Shown here piece after piece: positions 1-9,252 of a stretch of DNA of 64,000 bases (position 1 is the stretch's first letter; each line of letters begins with the position of its first letter). The notes under the pieces were generated by a model. The model saw only the letters and a list, made by a program, of their open reading frames with translations. It had not been told where the DNA came from and ran no database searches. Source of the DNA: Pseudomonas anuradhapurensis (lineage in GTDB: Bacteria > Pseudomonadota > Gammaproteobacteria > Pseudomonadales > Pseudomonadaceae); assembly GCF_014269225.2 (NCBI RefSeq), contig NZ_CP077097.1, positions 1,804,001 to 1,868,000 of the forward strand, in the 5' to 3' direction. Position numbers and translations under genes: made by a program.

Positions 1-138
1 TGATAAGTTCGGTTTGCCGAATGCGGCTGTCGGCATTCTCACTTATTTTCCATGTACAGGCCACAAGCGTCCGGCCAAGTCAATGAAGGCAGGCGGGCGC
101 CCTTGAGCTTTTCCAACACAGTTAGTGGAGAGATCACC
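1..138 (+). promoter_or_regulatory. Upstream region of ppsA
   Basis: This is the leader and probable promoter region of ppsA. No coding frame I trust lies here; frames that extend ppsA upstream to position 52 have no ribosome binding site. A GGAG at 126-129 lies about 9 bases before the TTG at 139 and decides the ppsA start. In other pseudomonads the PEP synthase regulator gene is divergent from ppsA, which would put it just outside the window; that is inference. Confidence 0.4.
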
Positions 139-2514
139 TTGGTAGAGTACGTAGTTTCCCTCGATAAGCTCGGCGTCCATGATGTGGAGCATGTGGGGGG
201 CAAGAACGCATCCCTGGGCGAGATGATCAGCAACCTCGCAGGTGCTGGTGTATCGGTGCCGGGCGGCTTTGCCACTACGGCGCAGGCGTACCGCGATTTT
301 CTCGAACAGAGTGGTCTCAACGACCGTATCCATGCGGCGCTCGACGCACTGGACGTGGATGACATCAATGCCCTGACCAAGACCGGCGCGCAGATTCGCC
401 AGTGGGTCATGGAAGCCGACTTCCCGCCGCGCCTTGACAGCGAGATCCGCGCGGCCTTCGCCGCCATGGCCGCCGGCAATGACAACATGGCCGTGGCCGT
501 GCGTTCCTCGGCCACCGCCGAAGACCTGCCGGACGCCTCGTTCGCCGGCCAGCAGGAAACCTTCCTCAACATCCGCGGCGTCGACAACGTGATCCGCGCC
601 GCCAAGGAAGTGTTTGCCTCGCTGTTCAACGACCGTGCCATCGCCTACCGCGTACACCAGGGCTTCGACCACAAGCTGGTCGCCCTGTCGGCCGGCGTGC
701 AGCGCATGGTCCGCTCGGAAACCGGCACCGCTGGCGTCATGTTCACCCTCGACACCGAGTCGGGCTTCCGCGACGTGGTGTTCATCACTGGCGCCTACGG
801 CTTGGGTGAGACCGTGGTGCAGGGTGCGGTCAACCCCGACGAATTCTATGTGCACAAGAGCACCTTGCAGGCAGGCCGCCCGGCCATCCTGCGCCGCAAC
901 CTGGGCAGCAAGGCGATCAAGATGGTCTACGGCGACGAAGCCAAGGCCGGCCGTTCGGTCAAGACCGTGGAAGTGGACCGCGCCGAGCGCGCGCGCTTCT
1001 GCCTGACCGATGCCGAAGTCAGCGAGCTGGCCAAGCAGGCGATGATCATCGAGCAGCACTACCAGCGCCCGATGGACATCGAGTGGGCCAAGGACGGTGA
1101 CGACGGCAAGCTGTATATCGTCCAGGCCCGCCCTGAAACGGTGAAAAGCCGCTCCAGCGCCAATGTCATGGAACGCTACCTGCTGAAGGAAAAGGGCACC
1201 GTCCTGGTCGAAGGCCGCGCCATCGGCCAGCGCATCGGCGCCGGCAAGGTCCGGGTGATCCACGACGTCTCGGAAATGGACAAGGTCCAGCCGGGCGACG
1301 TGCTGGTTTCCGACATGACCGACCCGGACTGGGAGCCGGTGATGAAGCGCGCCAGCGCCATCGTCACCAACCGCGGCGGGCGCACTTGCCACGCGGCGAT
1401 CATCGCACGTGAGCTGGGCATCCCGGCCGTGGTCGGTTGCGGCAACGCCACCCAGGTGCTGAAAGACGGCCAGGGCGTGACCGTATCCTGCGCCGAAGGC
1501 GACACCGGCTTCATCTTCGAGGGCGAGCTGGGCTTCGACGTCAAGCAGAACTCGGTCGATGCCATGCCCGACCTGCCGTTCAAGATCATGATGAACGTCG
1601 GCAACCCGGACCGTGCCTTCGACTTCGCCCAGCTGCCCAACGCCGGTGTCGGCCTGGCGCGCCTGGAATTCATCATCAACCGCATGATCGGCGTGCACCC
1701 CAAGGCGCTGCTGAACTACGCCGGCCTGCCTGCCGACCTGAAGGACAGCGTCGACAAGCGCATCGCCGGTTACAACGACCCGGTCGGCTTCTATGTCGAG
1801 AAGCTGGTCGAGGGCATCAGCACCCTGGCGGCAGCCTTCTACCCGAAAAAGGTCATCGTGCGCCTGTCGGACTTCAAGTCCAACGAGTACGCCAACCTGA
1901 TCGGCGGCAAGCTGTACGAGCCGGAAGAAGAGAACCCGATGCTGGGCTTCCGCGGTGCCTCGCGCTACATCAGCGAGTCGTTCCGCGACTGCTTTGAGCT
2001 CGAGTGCCGTGCGCTGAAGCGTGTGCGCAACGAGATGGGCCTGACCAACGTCGAGATCATGGTGCCGTTCGTGCGCACCTTGGGCGAAGCCAGCCAGGTC
2101 GTCGACCTGCTCGCCGAAAACGGCCTGGCCCGCGGCGACAACGGCCTGCGCGTGATCATGATGTGCGAACTGCCGTCCAACGCCATCCTCGCCGAAGAAT
2201 TCCTCGAGTACTTCGACGGCTTCTCGATCGGTTCCAACGACCTGACCCAGCTGACCCTGGGCCTGGATCGCGACTCGGGCATCATCGCCCACCTGTTCGA
2301 CGAGCGTAACCCTGCGGTGAAAAAGCTGCTGGCCAACGCCATTGCCGCGTGCAACAAGGCTGGCAAGTACATCGGCATCTGCGGCCAGGGCCCCTCGGAC
2401 CACCCGGACCTGGCCAAGTGGCTGATGGAGCAGGGCATCGACAGCGTGTCGCTGAACCCGGATTCGGTACTCGAAACCTGGTTCTACCTGGCCGAGGGCC
2501 AGGGCGAGGCCTGA
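139..2514 (+). CDS. ppsA: Phosphoenolpyruvate synthase
   Basis: Converts pyruvate and ATP to phosphoenolpyruvate, AMP and phosphate, the entry step of gluconeogenesis from pyruvate or lactate in the cytosol. The product is 791 residues, matching the family length of about 790. The ATP/pyruvate-binding N-terminal domain covers roughly residues 1-350 ([10 protein letters not shown] near the start). The phosphohistidine swivel domain carries [17 protein letters not shown] with the catalytic His near residue 420. The C-terminal PEP-utilising barrel ends with [12 protein letters not shown], holding the catalytic Cys. I chose the TTG at 139 because a GGAG lies at a good distance and the protein then begins [12 protein letters not shown], as in Pseudomonas homologues. 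It stands alone and is followed by a strong terminator. Confidence 0.97.
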   Translation: MVEYVVSLDKLGVHDVEHVGGKNASLGEMISNLAGAGVSVPGGFATTAQAYRDFLEQSGLNDRIHAALDALDVDDINALTKTGAQIRQWVMEADFPPRLDSEIRAAFAAMAAGNDNMAVAVRSSATAEDLPDASFAGQQETFLNIRGVDNVIRAAKEVFASLFNDRAIAYRVHQGFDHKLVALSAGVQRMVRSETGTAGVMFTLDTESGFRDVVFITGAYGLGETVVQGAVNPDEFYVHKSTLQAGRPAILRRNLGSKAIKMVYGDEAKAGRSVKTVEVDRAERARFCLTDAEVSELAKQAMIIEQHYQRPMDIEWAKDGDDGKLYIVQARPETVKSRSSANVMERYLLKEKGTVLVEGRAIGQRIGAGKVRVIHDVSEMDKVQPGDVLVSDMTDPDWEPVMKRASAIVTNRGGRTCHAAIIARELGIPAVVGCGNATQVLKDGQGVTVSCAEGDTGFIFEGELGFDVKQNSVDAMPDLPFKIMMNVGNPDRAFDFAQLPNAGVGLARLEFIINRMIGVHPKALLNYAGLPADLKDSVDKRIAGYNDPVGFYVEKLVEGISTLAAAFYPKKVIVRLSDFKSNEYANLIGGKLYEPEEENPMLGFRGASRYISESFRDCFELECRALKRVRNEMGLTNVEIMVPFVRTLGEASQVVDLLAENGLARGDNGLRVIMMCELPSNAILAEEFLEYFDGFSIGSNDLTQLTLGLDRDSGIIAHLFDERNPAVKKLLANAIAACNKAGKYIGICGQGPSDHPDLAKWLMEQGIDSVSLNPDSVLETWFYLAEGQGEA

Positions 2515-2525
2515 CGCAGTAGAAC

Positions 2526-2562
2526 GCGGGGGGACGTCTGGCGTACCCCCGCCTGGTTTTTC
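2526..2562 (+). terminator. Rho-independent terminator of ppsA
   Basis: GCGGGGG (2526-2532) pairs with CCCCCGC (2546-2552), enclosing a small inner ACG/CGT pairing, and is followed within a few bases by a T tract at 2556-2561. It lies 11 bases after the ppsA stop. Confidence 0.75.
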
Positions 2563-2615
2563 CAGGGCGAGTTCCAGCAATGGATCCCGCCCTTTTTTAT
2601 GCACCAAGCAAAATT

Positions 2616-3608
2616 ATGCAAAGCAGCAGCACTCTATTCCCCGTGGCCCTGCTCAGTGCCGAACGCCGCGGCGACCTCAGCGAAGACGTGTATCGGATCA
2701 AGGCCGGCAACGGCCCCGACCCCAGCGTCGAGTTGGCGGTGACCCGCCTGGGGTTGGCCGACCAGGGGCAGGCCCAGGGCGCACCGGTCATCCTTCTACA
2801 CGGCAGTTTTTCCAACCGTCGCTTCTGGTACTCGCCCAAGGGCGTCGGCCTGGGGGCCTTTCTCGCCCGCGCCGGTTTCGATGTGTGGATCCCGGAAATG
2901 CGCGGCCACGGCCTGTCGCCGCGCAATCGCGAGTGGAAGCACAACAACGTCGCTGCCTATGCCCGTGATGACCTGCCGTTGATTGCGGCGTTCGTGCGCG
3001 AGCAGTCGGGCGAGGCGCCACATTGGGTCGGTCATTCGCTGGGCGGCACGACCCTGGTGGCCGCCCTTGGCGGTGGCTTCCTGGAGGCCGGGCAGGTGGC
3101 CAGCGTGGCCTTGTTCGGCACCCAGGTCAGCCGTGTGTACTGGCCGTTGAAGGTCCCGCCGCTGACCTGGGGAGCGAAGCTGTTGCTCAAGCGCTGGGGG
3201 CAGATCTCCGGGCCGCGTTTCAAGCGTGGGCCGGAGGACGAGCCGATTGGCCTGGCCCTGGAGAGCATGCGCTGGCATGGCCTGTTCGGGCGCTTTGGCG
3301 ACAAGCACAGCGACTGGTGGGCCGGGCTTGCCGAGGTGGATGTGCCGCTGCTGGCAGTGGCCGGCGCAGGCGACTTCCAAGACCCGGTATGGGCCTGCCG
3401 CAAGCTGTTCGAGCAGTTGGGCGGGGAACGCAAGCAGTTTCTGCGGCTGGGCCGCGAGGAAGGCTTCGAGGCCTTCGGGCATGTCGACATGCTGGTGAGC
3501 AAGGCCGCACAGGTGCAGGTGTGGCCGCTAGTGGAGCGCTGGTTGCGTGACCCGTTGCTGCCGGTGCATGCCTCCACGGTGGCGGTGCAGCCTGTACCTG
3601 CTGGTTGA
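2616..3608 (+). CDS. Alpha/beta hydrolase (lipase/esterase-like)
   Basis: A 330-residue alpha/beta-hydrolase fold protein of unknown substrate. Visible features are the oxyanion strand VILLHGSFSNRRFW, the nucleophile elbow GHSLGG (Ser near residue 145) and a late FGHVDM supplying the catalytic His. There is no clear signal peptide, so it is probably cytosolic. The start is uncertain: ATG 2616 gives MQSSSTLFPV, whereas ATG 2580 would add 12 residues and overlap the end of the ppsA terminator region. Neither has a strong ribosome binding site. Homologues sit next to ppsA in P. putida-type genomes, but nothing in the context shows a shared pathway. Confidence 0.85.
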   Translation: MQSSSTLFPVALLSAERRGDLSEDVYRIKAGNGPDPSVELAVTRLGLADQGQAQGAPVILLHGSFSNRRFWYSPKGVGLGAFLARAGFDVWIPEMRGHGLSPRNREWKHNNVAAYARDDLPLIAAFVREQSGEAPHWVGHSLGGTTLVAALGGGFLEAGQVASVALFGTQVSRVYWPLKVPPLTWGAKLLLKRWGQISGPRFKRGPEDEPIGLALESMRWHGLFGRFGDKHSDWWAGLAEVDVPLLAVAGAGDFQDPVWACRKLFEQLGGERKQFLRLGREEGFEAFGHVDMLVSKAAQVQVWPLVERWLRDPLLPVHASTVAVQPVPAG

Positions 3609-3702
3609 TTCGGCTGACTGCTCAGTCCTGGATGACTGCGACAGCCTCCAGGGTGTAGCCTTGGCCGATAACCGCTTTCGTTGTGACTGACAGGAGCTTC
3701 CC

Positions 3703-4194
3703 ATGCAGCATTACGTAACGCCCGACCTGTGTGACGCCTACCCGGACCTGGTGCAGGTACTGGAACCGATGTTCAGCAATTTCGGTGGCCGCGATTCCTT
3801 CGGTGGCCAGATCGTCACCATCAAGTGCTTCGAGGACAACTCGCTGGTCAAGGAGCAGGTCGAGCTCGATGGCAAGGGCAAGGTCCTGGTGGTCGATGGC
3901 GGTGGCTCGCTACGCCGTGCCTTGCTTGGCGACATGCTTGCGGAAAAGGCCGCGAAGAACGGCTGGGAAGGCCTGGTGATCTATGGCTGCGTGCGTGACG
4001 TCGATGTGCTGATCCAGACTGACGTTGGCGTGCAGGCCCTGGCCAGCCACCCGATGAAGACCGACAAGCGCGGCATCGGCGACCTCAATGTGCCGGTGAC
4101 CTTCGCCGGGGTGACCTTCCGCCCGGGTGAGTATGTGTATGCCGACAACAACGGCGTGCTGGTCTCGCCAAGCCCGCTGGAAATGCCGGCGTAA
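3703..4194 (+). CDS. rraA: RraA-like protein (RNase E activity regulator family)
   Basis: A 163-residue member of the RraA/HMG-CHA aldolase family. In E. coli RraA binds RNase E and inhibits its endonuclease action; related proteins are class II aldolases acting on 4-hydroxy-4-methyl-2-oxoglutarate, so the fold alone does not settle function. The hallmark stretches [18 protein letters not shown] and [15 protein letters not shown] are present, including the G-x-R-D type motif found in the aldolase members. A good AGGAG precedes ATG 3703. The ZntB-like gene follows 27 bases later, so the two may be co-transcribed. Confidence 0.9.
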   Translation: MQHYVTPDLCDAYPDLVQVLEPMFSNFGGRDSFGGQIVTIKCFEDNSLVKEQVELDGKGKVLVVDGGGSLRRALLGDMLAEKAAKNGWEGLVIYGCVRDVDVLIQTDVGVQALASHPMKTDKRGIGDLNVPVTFAGVTFRPGEYVYADNNGVLVSPSPLEMPA

Positions 4195-4221
4195 TGCGCC
4201 AGCCGCGCTGATGGAGCTTTG

Positions 4222-5217
4222 ATGTTCGAGGAAGACAACGCGCAGTGGGGGCTGGTCCATGCCCTGGTGCTCGATGGCAAAGGCGGCGCGCGCTCGATTG
4301 CCCGTACCGAACTGGACAGCCTGCAGCTGCAACCCGAGCAGAGCCTGTGGCTGCACTGGGACCGCAGCCATCCGCAAACCCGCACCTGGCTGTTGCACGA
4401 CAGCGGGCTGAGCGAGTTCGCCTGCGAGCTGCTGCTGGAAGAAAACACCCGCCCGCGCCTGCTGCCCCTGGCGCAGGAGCAGCTGTTGCTGTTCCTGCGT
4501 GGGGTCAACCTCAACCCCGGTGCCGAGCCTGAGGACATGGTCTCGGTGCGCATCTTCGCCGAGGCGCAGCGGGTCATCTCGCTGCGCCTGCGGCCCTTGC
4601 GTGCCAGTGACGAGATTCTGCAGCAGCTCGAAGAGGGCAGGGGGCCGAAATCGGCCTCCGAGCTCTTGCTGCTGATGGGTGAGCTGCTGACGGAAAAGGT
4701 TCAGGCCCTGGTCAGCGACCTGTCCGAACAGGTCGACCTGGAGGAAGAAAAGGTCGAATCCGACGAGCGGTACACCCCTGAAAACGGTTGCCTGCAGCAT
4801 ATCCGTCGGCGCGCTGCCAGCCTGCGCCGTTTCCTCGCCCCGCAGCGGGAAATCTACGCCCAGCTGTCGCGCAGCAAATGGAGCTGGTTCGCCAATGCCG
4901 ACGCCGATTACTGGAACGAACTGAACAACAGCCTGATCCGCTACCTCGAAGAGCTGGAACTGGCCCGCGAACGTGCCGCGCTGGTACTGGAAAGCCAGGA
5001 CCGCCGGCGCAGCGAGCGGATGAACCGCACCATGTACCGTTTCGGCATCATCACCTGCATCTTCCTGCCCATGAGCTTCATCACCGGGCTGCTGGGCATC
5101 AATGTCGGTGGGATACCGGGCGCGGAAAACCCCTACGGCTTCCTGTTTGCCTGCATCGTGGTGCTGGGCCTGGCGGTGGGGCAGTGGTGGCTGTTCCGAC
5201 GGTTGCGGTGGGTGTAG
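4222..5217 (+). CDS. ZntB/CorA-family metal ion transporter
   Basis: A 331-residue inner-membrane protein of the CorA superfamily. The large cytosolic N-terminal domain (about residues 1-265) is rich in acidic helices. Two transmembrane helices close the C terminus (about 270-290 and 302-324), joined by the periplasmic loop GINVGGIPG. That loop is of the ZntB type rather than the Gly-Met-Asn signature of classical CorA, so zinc or cadmium transport is more likely than magnesium; this is by family analogy. GGAG at 4213 sets the start at ATG 4222 rather than the TTG one codon upstream. Confidence 0.88.
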   Translation: MFEEDNAQWGLVHALVLDGKGGARSIARTELDSLQLQPEQSLWLHWDRSHPQTRTWLLHDSGLSEFACELLLEENTRPRLLPLAQEQLLLFLRGVNLNPGAEPEDMVSVRIFAEAQRVISLRLRPLRASDEILQQLEEGRGPKSASELLLLMGELLTEKVQALVSDLSEQVDLEEEKVESDERYTPENGCLQHIRRRAASLRRFLAPQREIYAQLSRSKWSWFANADADYWNELNNSLIRYLEELELARERAALVLESQDRRRSERMNRTMYRFGIITCIFLPMSFITGLLGINVGGIPGAENPYGFLFACIVVLGLAVGQWWLFRRLRWV

Positions 5218-5234
5218 ATGTTGATTGACCTGCA

Positions 5235-5330
5235 CCGGCCGCTTCGCGGGCATGCCCGCTCCCACAGGAACAGCACAGGTTTGAGGGCGAGTGGCACTCC
5301 GGTGGGAACGGGCGTGCTCGCGAAAAAGCC
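5235..5330. repeat. Short REP doublet (family B)
   Basis: Two inverted copies of a P. putida-type REP: one at 5235-5268, in which GCGGGCATGCCCGC forms the stem before CTCCCACAGG, and a diverged partner in opposite orientation at 5302-5330. They lie in the 205-base gap between the ZntB-like gene and crfX. Other copies of the family are at 42641-42672 and 60216-60314. Confidence 0.8.
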
Positions 5331-5422
5331 AGCGCGCATGCATTTTGAAACATCCGTCCCAGTGCGATGTGTGACCCATCGCCCGGCCATCTCGTCTCTG
5401 ACTGACACTGCGCGAGGTGCCC

Positions 5423-5695
5423 ATGCACGATCCGTTTGAAGAATCCCTGCGTGACCTGCTCAAGGCGTCACCCTCCGGCAATGACCGGGACGACCGGGAT
5501 GACGCCGCCTGCCTGGGTCGCGTGCTGAAAACCGCCAACCGCCAGGTTGGCGCCGGTGATCTGTTCAGCCTGCTTGGCCGCTGGAGCCAGGCGCTGCTGA
5601 TCGCCGTGAACAATGGCGCGGCGCATGTTGCGCCGGTGCGCCGACATTCTTCCCGCAACGCTGCCAATGGCAGCAAAGCAGATAAGGCCGATTGA
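5423..5695 (+). CDS. crfX: CrfX-like small protein
   Basis: A 90-residue, charged and mostly helical protein with no recognisable catalytic motif. It is called CrfX by position and size: in Pseudomonas crfX, cmpX, sigX and oprF lie in this order and belong to the SigX cell-envelope stress response. GAGG at 5414-5417 lies five bases before ATG 5423. The stop at 5695 is two bases before the cmpX ATG, so the two genes are translationally close and surely co-transcribed. Its biochemical role is not known. Confidence 0.75.
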   Translation: MHDPFEESLRDLLKASPSGNDRDDRDDAACLGRVLKTANRQVGAGDLFSLLGRWSQALLIAVNNGAAHVAPVRRHSSRNAANGSKADKAD

Positions 5696-5697
5696 AT

Positions 5698-6522
5698 ATG
5701 GAACTCGATCTCTGGACCCAGAGCCTGGTCACTGCCATGACCGCCCTTTGGACCAAGGTAGCGAACTTCATCCCCAACCTGTTTGGCGCGCTGGTCGTGG
5801 TGCTGCTCGGTTTCGTGGTGGCCAAGCTGCTCGACACGTTGTTGTCCAAACTGCTGGCCAAGTTCGGCCTGGACCGCCTGATGGCCGGCACCGGGCTGAC
5901 CAAGATGCTCGGCCGGGTCGGCATTCAGGTGCCGATCTCGACCCTGATCGGCAAGGTGGTGTACTGGTTCGTGCTGCTCATTTTCCTGGTCTCGGCGGCG
6001 GAGTCGCTGGGCCTGGAGCGGGTCTCGGCGACCCTCGACATGCTCGCCCTGTACCTGCCGAAGGTATTCGGCGCGGCCCTGGTGCTGCTCGCCGGCGTGC
6101 TCCTGGCCCAGGTCGCCAACGGCCTGGTGCGTGGCGCTGCCGAAGGCATTGGCCTGGAATACTCGGCAGGCCTGGGGCGTATCACCCAGGGCCTGGTGAT
6201 CATCATCAGCATCTCGGTGGCCATCAGCCAGCTGGAGGTGAAAACCGACCTGCTGAACCACGTGATCGTGATCGGGCTGATTACCGTTGGTCTGGCCGTT
6301 GCGCTGGCGATGGGCCTTGGCAGCCGTGAAATTGCCGGGCAGATCCTGGCCGGCATCTACGTGCGCGAGCTGTACCAGGTAGGCCAGCAGGTGCGGATTG
6401 GCGAGGTCGAAGGGCAGATCGAGGAGATCGGTACGGTGAAGACCACGCTGCTGACCGATGATGGCGAACTGGTGTCGCTGTCCAACCGCGAGTTGCTGGA
6501 ACAGCGAGTCAATAGCCGCTAA
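5698..6522 (+). CDS. cmpX: CmpX, small-conductance mechanosensitive channel-like protein
   Basis: A 274-residue inner-membrane protein with several hydrophobic segments (about 20-50, 78-98, 118-142, 160-180 and 186-208) followed by a short MscS-like beta domain (VGQQVRIGEVEGQIEEIGTV). It is a member of the MscS superfamily; in Pseudomonas CmpX is linked to membrane and cell-wall stress and to SigX activity. ATG 5698 gives MELDLWTQSL. It lies between crfX and sigX. A TTG at 5692 in the same frame is a possible alternative start overlapping crfX. Confidence 0.88.
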   Translation: MELDLWTQSLVTAMTALWTKVANFIPNLFGALVVVLLGFVVAKLLDTLLSKLLAKFGLDRLMAGTGLTKMLGRVGIQVPISTLIGKVVYWFVLLIFLVSAAESLGLERVSATLDMLALYLPKVFGAALVLLAGVLLAQVANGLVRGAAEGIGLEYSAGLGRITQGLVIIISISVAISQLEVKTDLLNHVIVIGLITVGLAVALAMGLGSREIAGQILAGIYVRELYQVGQQVRIGEVEGQIEEIGTVKTTLLTDDGELVSLSNRELLEQRVNSR

Positions 6523-6611
6523 CCGCACAAAAGCTGTTAATGTATGCCGCCGCGAAAATCGACCCACGGGGTCACGCGGCGACATTGACCTGACTGTCGG
6601 CCAGATCCGTT

Positions 6612-7202
6612 TTGAATAAAGTTCATTCGCCGCCCATGCGCTATGACCCCCGCGAGCTCACCGACGAAGAGTTGGTGGCGCGTTCGCATGAGGAGCTGTA
6701 CCACGTTACCCGCGCCTATGAGGAGCTCATGCGGCGCTATCAACGGACCCTGTTCAACGTCTGTGCGCGTTATCTGGGGAACGACCGTGACGCGGACGAT
6801 GTCTGTCAGGAGGTCATGCTGAAAGTGCTCTACGGGTTGAAGAACTTCGAGGGCAAGTCCAAGTTCAAGACCTGGCTCTACAGCATCACCTACAACGAAT
6901 GCATTACCCAGTACCGCAAGGAGCGCCGCAAGCGGCGCTTGATGGATGCCTTGAGCCTGGACCCGGTGGAAGAGGCGTCCGAAGAAAAGGCGCCGAAGCC
7001 GGAAGAAAAAGGCGGGCTGGACAAGTGGCTGGTGCATGTGAACCCGATTGACCGGGAAATTCTGGTGCTACGTTTTGTCGCAGAGCTGGAATTTCAGGAA
7101 ATTGCCGACATCATGCACATGGGCCTGAGCGCGACGAAAATGCGCTACAAGCGCGCGCTAGACAAGCTTCGGGAGAAATTTGCCGGCCTTGATGAAACTT
7201 AG
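6612..7202 (+). CDS. sigX: ECF sigma factor SigX
   Basis: A 196-residue extracytoplasmic-function sigma factor. Region 2 (about 40-105) contains NVCARYLGNDRDADDVCQEV and the DNA-melting segment; region 4 (about 135-190) contains the helix-turn-helix around FQEIADIMHMGLSATKMRYK. It is almost identical to P. aeruginosa SigX in sequence and length. SigX controls oprF transcription and fatty-acid/membrane composition. The translation start appears to be TTG 6612, giving MNKVHS; an in-frame ATG at 6636 is the alternative. There is no anti-sigma gene beside it, as usual for this locus; cmpX is the candidate upstream signal partner. Confidence 0.95.
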   Translation: MNKVHSPPMRYDPRELTDEELVARSHEELYHVTRAYEELMRRYQRTLFNVCARYLGNDRDADDVCQEVMLKVLYGLKNFEGKSKFKTWLYSITYNECITQYRKERRKRRLMDALSLDPVEEASEEKAPKPEEKGGLDKWLVHVNPIDREILVLRFVAELEFQEIADIMHMGLSATKMRYKRALDKLREKFAGLDET

Positions 7203-7236
7203 GGGCGTGCAAATATCTCTAACGAACCGGCGAGTT

Positions 7237-7246
7237 CTGCTAGACT
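7237..7246 (+). promoter_or_regulatory. Candidate extended -10 of oprF
   Basis: TCTGCTAGACT contains an extended -10 (TG-N-TAGACT; hexamer at 7241-7246), about 65 bases before the oprF ATG. The hexamer 17 bases upstream (TCTAAC) is a poor sigma-70 -35, so the promoter may instead be read by SigX, the known activator of oprF; I cannot separate the two from sequence. Confidence 0.35.
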
Positions 7247-7313
7247 TGCCGTCGAGTTGTCCCCCTTGTTTGTGGTGGGACTGCTTAACTATCACCAGAT
7301 GGGGATTTAACGG

Positions 7314-8348
7314 ATGAAATTGAAAAACACCTTGGGCTTGGCCATTGGTTCGCTTGTAGCCGCCACTTCGATTGGCGCTATGGCGCAAGGCCAAGGCGCC
7401 GTCGAAACTGAAGTCTTCTACAAGAAAGAGTTCTTCGACAGCCAGCGCGACTTCAAGAACGACGGCAACCTGTTCGGCGGTTCGATCGGTTACTTCCTGA
7501 CCGACGACGTTGAGCTGCGTCTGGGCTACGACGAAGTTCACAACGCTCGTGGCGAAGACGGCAAGAACATCAAGGGCTCGAACACCGCCCTGGACGCCGT
7601 TTACCACTTCAACAACCCGTACGACGCTATCCGTCCGTACGTTTCCGCTGGTTTCTCGCACCAGTCGCTGGGCCAGACCGGCCGTGGCGGTCGTGACCAC
7701 TCCACCTTCGCCAACGTTGGCGCTGGCGCCAAGTGGTACATCACCGACATGTTCTACGCCCGTGCTGGCGTTGAAGCTCAGTACAACATCGACCAGGGCG
7801 ACACCGAGTGGGCCCCGAGCGTTGGCGTTGGCCTGAACTTCGGCGGTAGCCCGAAGCAAGCTGAAGCTGCTCCGGCTCCTGTTGCTGAAGTCTGCTCCGA
7901 CTCCGACAACGACGGCGTTTGCGACAACGTTGACAAGTGCCCGGACACCCCGGCCAACGTTACCGTTGACGCTGATGGCTGCCCGGCTGTTGCCGAAGTC
8001 GTTCGCGTTGAGCTGGACGTCAAGTTCGACTTCGACAAGTCGGTCGTCAAGCCAAACAGCTACGGCGACATCAAGAACCTGGCTGACTTCATGAAGCAGT
8101 ACCCACAGACCACCACCACCGTGGAAGGTCACACTGACTCCGTCGGCCCAGACGCTTACAACCAGAAGCTGTCCGAGCGTCGTGCCAACGCTGTCAAGCA
8201 GGTCCTGACCCAGCAGTACGGCGTAGAAGCTAGCCGTGTTGACTCGGTAGGCTACGGCGAAACCCGTCCGGTTGCCGACAACGCCACCGAAGAAGGCCGC
8301 GCTATCAACCGTCGCGTTGAAGCTCAGGTAGAAGCCCAGGCCAAGTAA
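7314..8348 (+). CDS. oprF: Major outer-membrane porin OprF
   Basis: A 344-residue OmpA-family porin that links outer membrane to peptidoglycan. Residues 1-24 are a signal peptide ending at AMA. An eight-strand beta-barrel follows (about 25-180). A proline/alanine linker then leads to a cysteine-containing, thrombospondin-3-like calcium motif (DSDNDGVCDNVDKCPDTP), and a C-terminal OmpA domain carries the peptidoglycan-binding residues in VEGHTDSVGPDAYNQKLSER. Codon use is visibly biased to GCT, GTT and CGT compared with all neighbours, as expected for one of the most abundant proteins in the cell. It lies directly downstream of sigX and ends at a strong terminator. Confidence 0.98.
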   Translation: MKLKNTLGLAIGSLVAATSIGAMAQGQGAVETEVFYKKEFFDSQRDFKNDGNLFGGSIGYFLTDDVELRLGYDEVHNARGEDGKNIKGSNTALDAVYHFNNPYDAIRPYVSAGFSHQSLGQTGRGGRDHSTFANVGAGAKWYITDMFYARAGVEAQYNIDQGDTEWAPSVGVGLNFGGSPKQAEAAPAPVAEVCSDSDNDGVCDNVDKCPDTPANVTVDADGCPAVAEVVRVELDVKFDFDKSVVKPNSYGDIKNLADFMKQYPQTTTTVEGHTDSVGPDAYNQKLSERRANAVKQVLTQQYGVEASRVDSVGYGETRPVADNATEEGRAINRRVEAQVEAQAK

Positions 8349-8365
8349 TTGGTTTGAAGCTTCAC

Positions 8366-8393
8366 GAAAAACCCGGCCTCGGCCGGGTTTTTC
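8366..8393 (+). terminator. Terminator of oprF
   Basis: The perfect stem AACCCGGCC/GGCCGGGTT with a run of A before and T after lies 20-45 bases past the oprF stop. It could work in both directions, but cobA on the other strand ends about 100 bases further on. Confidence 0.9.
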
Positions 8394-8428
8394 TTTGCCA
8401 GGATTTCCGCGCAGGTGCACAAGTCGCT

Positions 8429-8472
8429 GGGGCTGCCTTGCAGTCCTTTCGCGACGCAAGGCCGCTCCTACA
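8429..8472. repeat. Single REP element (family A), unpaired
   Basis: A lone arm of the family whose doublets occur at 12315, 21057, 36677 and 61335. It has the conserved end CGCAAGGCCGCTCCTACA, but its inner stem is diverged and there is no inverted partner within reach. It lies between the convergent ends of oprF and cobA. Confidence 0.75.
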
Positions 8473-8484
8473 ACGGACCGTGTT

Positions 8485-9225
8485 TCAGCCGGCTGCTGCC
8501 ACCAATGGCTGAACCGCCTGTTCCCCAACCACCTCGCCAATCACCAATATCGCCGGGCTACGCAAGCCAAACCCCCGCGCAGCCTCCACCATCCCGCGCA
8601 CATCGCTCCAGCATGCCCGCTGTTGTGGCAACGAGGCATTCTCGATCATCGCCACCGGCATTCCCGGTGCCATGCCGCCGTCCAGCAGCCCCTGGCGCAC
8701 CTGCTCCAGTCGTGCCACGCCCATGTACACCACCAACGTGGTTCCGCCCTGGGCCAAGGCCGCCCAGTTCAGTTCGCTGTCGTCCTGGGTATGCGCCGTG
8801 ACCAACGTCACGCCCCGGCTCACACCCCGTGAGGTCAGGGAAATGCCACACTGCGTGGCGCCGGCCAGGCCGGCGGTGATGCCGTTGATCACTTCCACCT
8901 CGATGCCATGCCCCTGCAGCCACAGCGCCTCTTCGCCACCACGGCCAAAAATGCACGGGTCGCCCCCTTTCAGGCGTACCACGCAACGCCCTTGCCGGGC
9001 ATGGCGCAACATCAGGCGCTGGATGAACGCTTGCGGCGTGGAGCGGCAGCCACCGCGCTTGCCCACGGCAATCACCCGGGCCTGGGGGCAATGCTCCAGC
9101 ACTGCCGGGTTGACCAGGTCGTCGATCATCACCACGGCGGCCTGCCGCAGGGCGCGCACGGCCTTGAGGGTGAGCAACTCAGGGTCACCAGGGCCGGCAC
9201 CGACCAGCCAGACTTTCGCATTCAT
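8485..9225 (-). CDS. cobA: Uroporphyrinogen-III C-methyltransferase
   Basis: Methylates uroporphyrinogen III twice with S-adenosylmethionine to give precorrin-2, the branch point to siroheme (nitrite and sulfite reductase cofactor) and cobalamin. The 246-residue product has the SUMT signatures VGAGPGDPELLTLKAV at the N terminus and RLKGGDPCIFGRGGEE. A GAGGAA lies six bases before ATG 9225. It is last in the nasA transcription unit, 27 bases after the kinase gene, which fits a role in siroheme supply for assimilatory nitrite reductase. Unlike CysG it lacks the dehydrogenase/ferrochelatase domain. Confidence 0.94.
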   Translation of the reverse strand: MNAKVWLVGAGPGDPELLTLKAVRALRQAAVVMIDDLVNPAVLEHCPQARVIAVGKRGGCRSTPQAFIQRLMLRHARQGRCVVRLKGGDPCIFGRGGEEALWLQGHGIEVEVINGITAGLAGATQCGISLTSRGVSRGVTLVTAHTQDDSELNWAALAQGGTTLVVYMGVARLEQVRQGLLDGGMAPGMPVAMIENASLPQQRACWSDVRGMVEAARGFGLRSPAILVIGEVVGEQAVQPLVAAAG

Positions 9226-9252
9226 CAGCATTTCCTCTTTGGCGTCGAGCAT

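Noticed and set aside
43..2607. Very long open frame (854 codons) antisense to ppsA
   Set aside because: Long antisense frames are normal in G+C-rich Pseudomonas genes with G/C-ending codons; its product is low-complexity and lacks any domain, while ppsA has full family motifs.
5346..5400. ECF-type promoter (TGAAAC and a CGTCTCTGA) upstream of crfX
   Set aside because: The two elements are about 40 bases apart rather than 16-17, and neither has a convincing partner at the correct distance.
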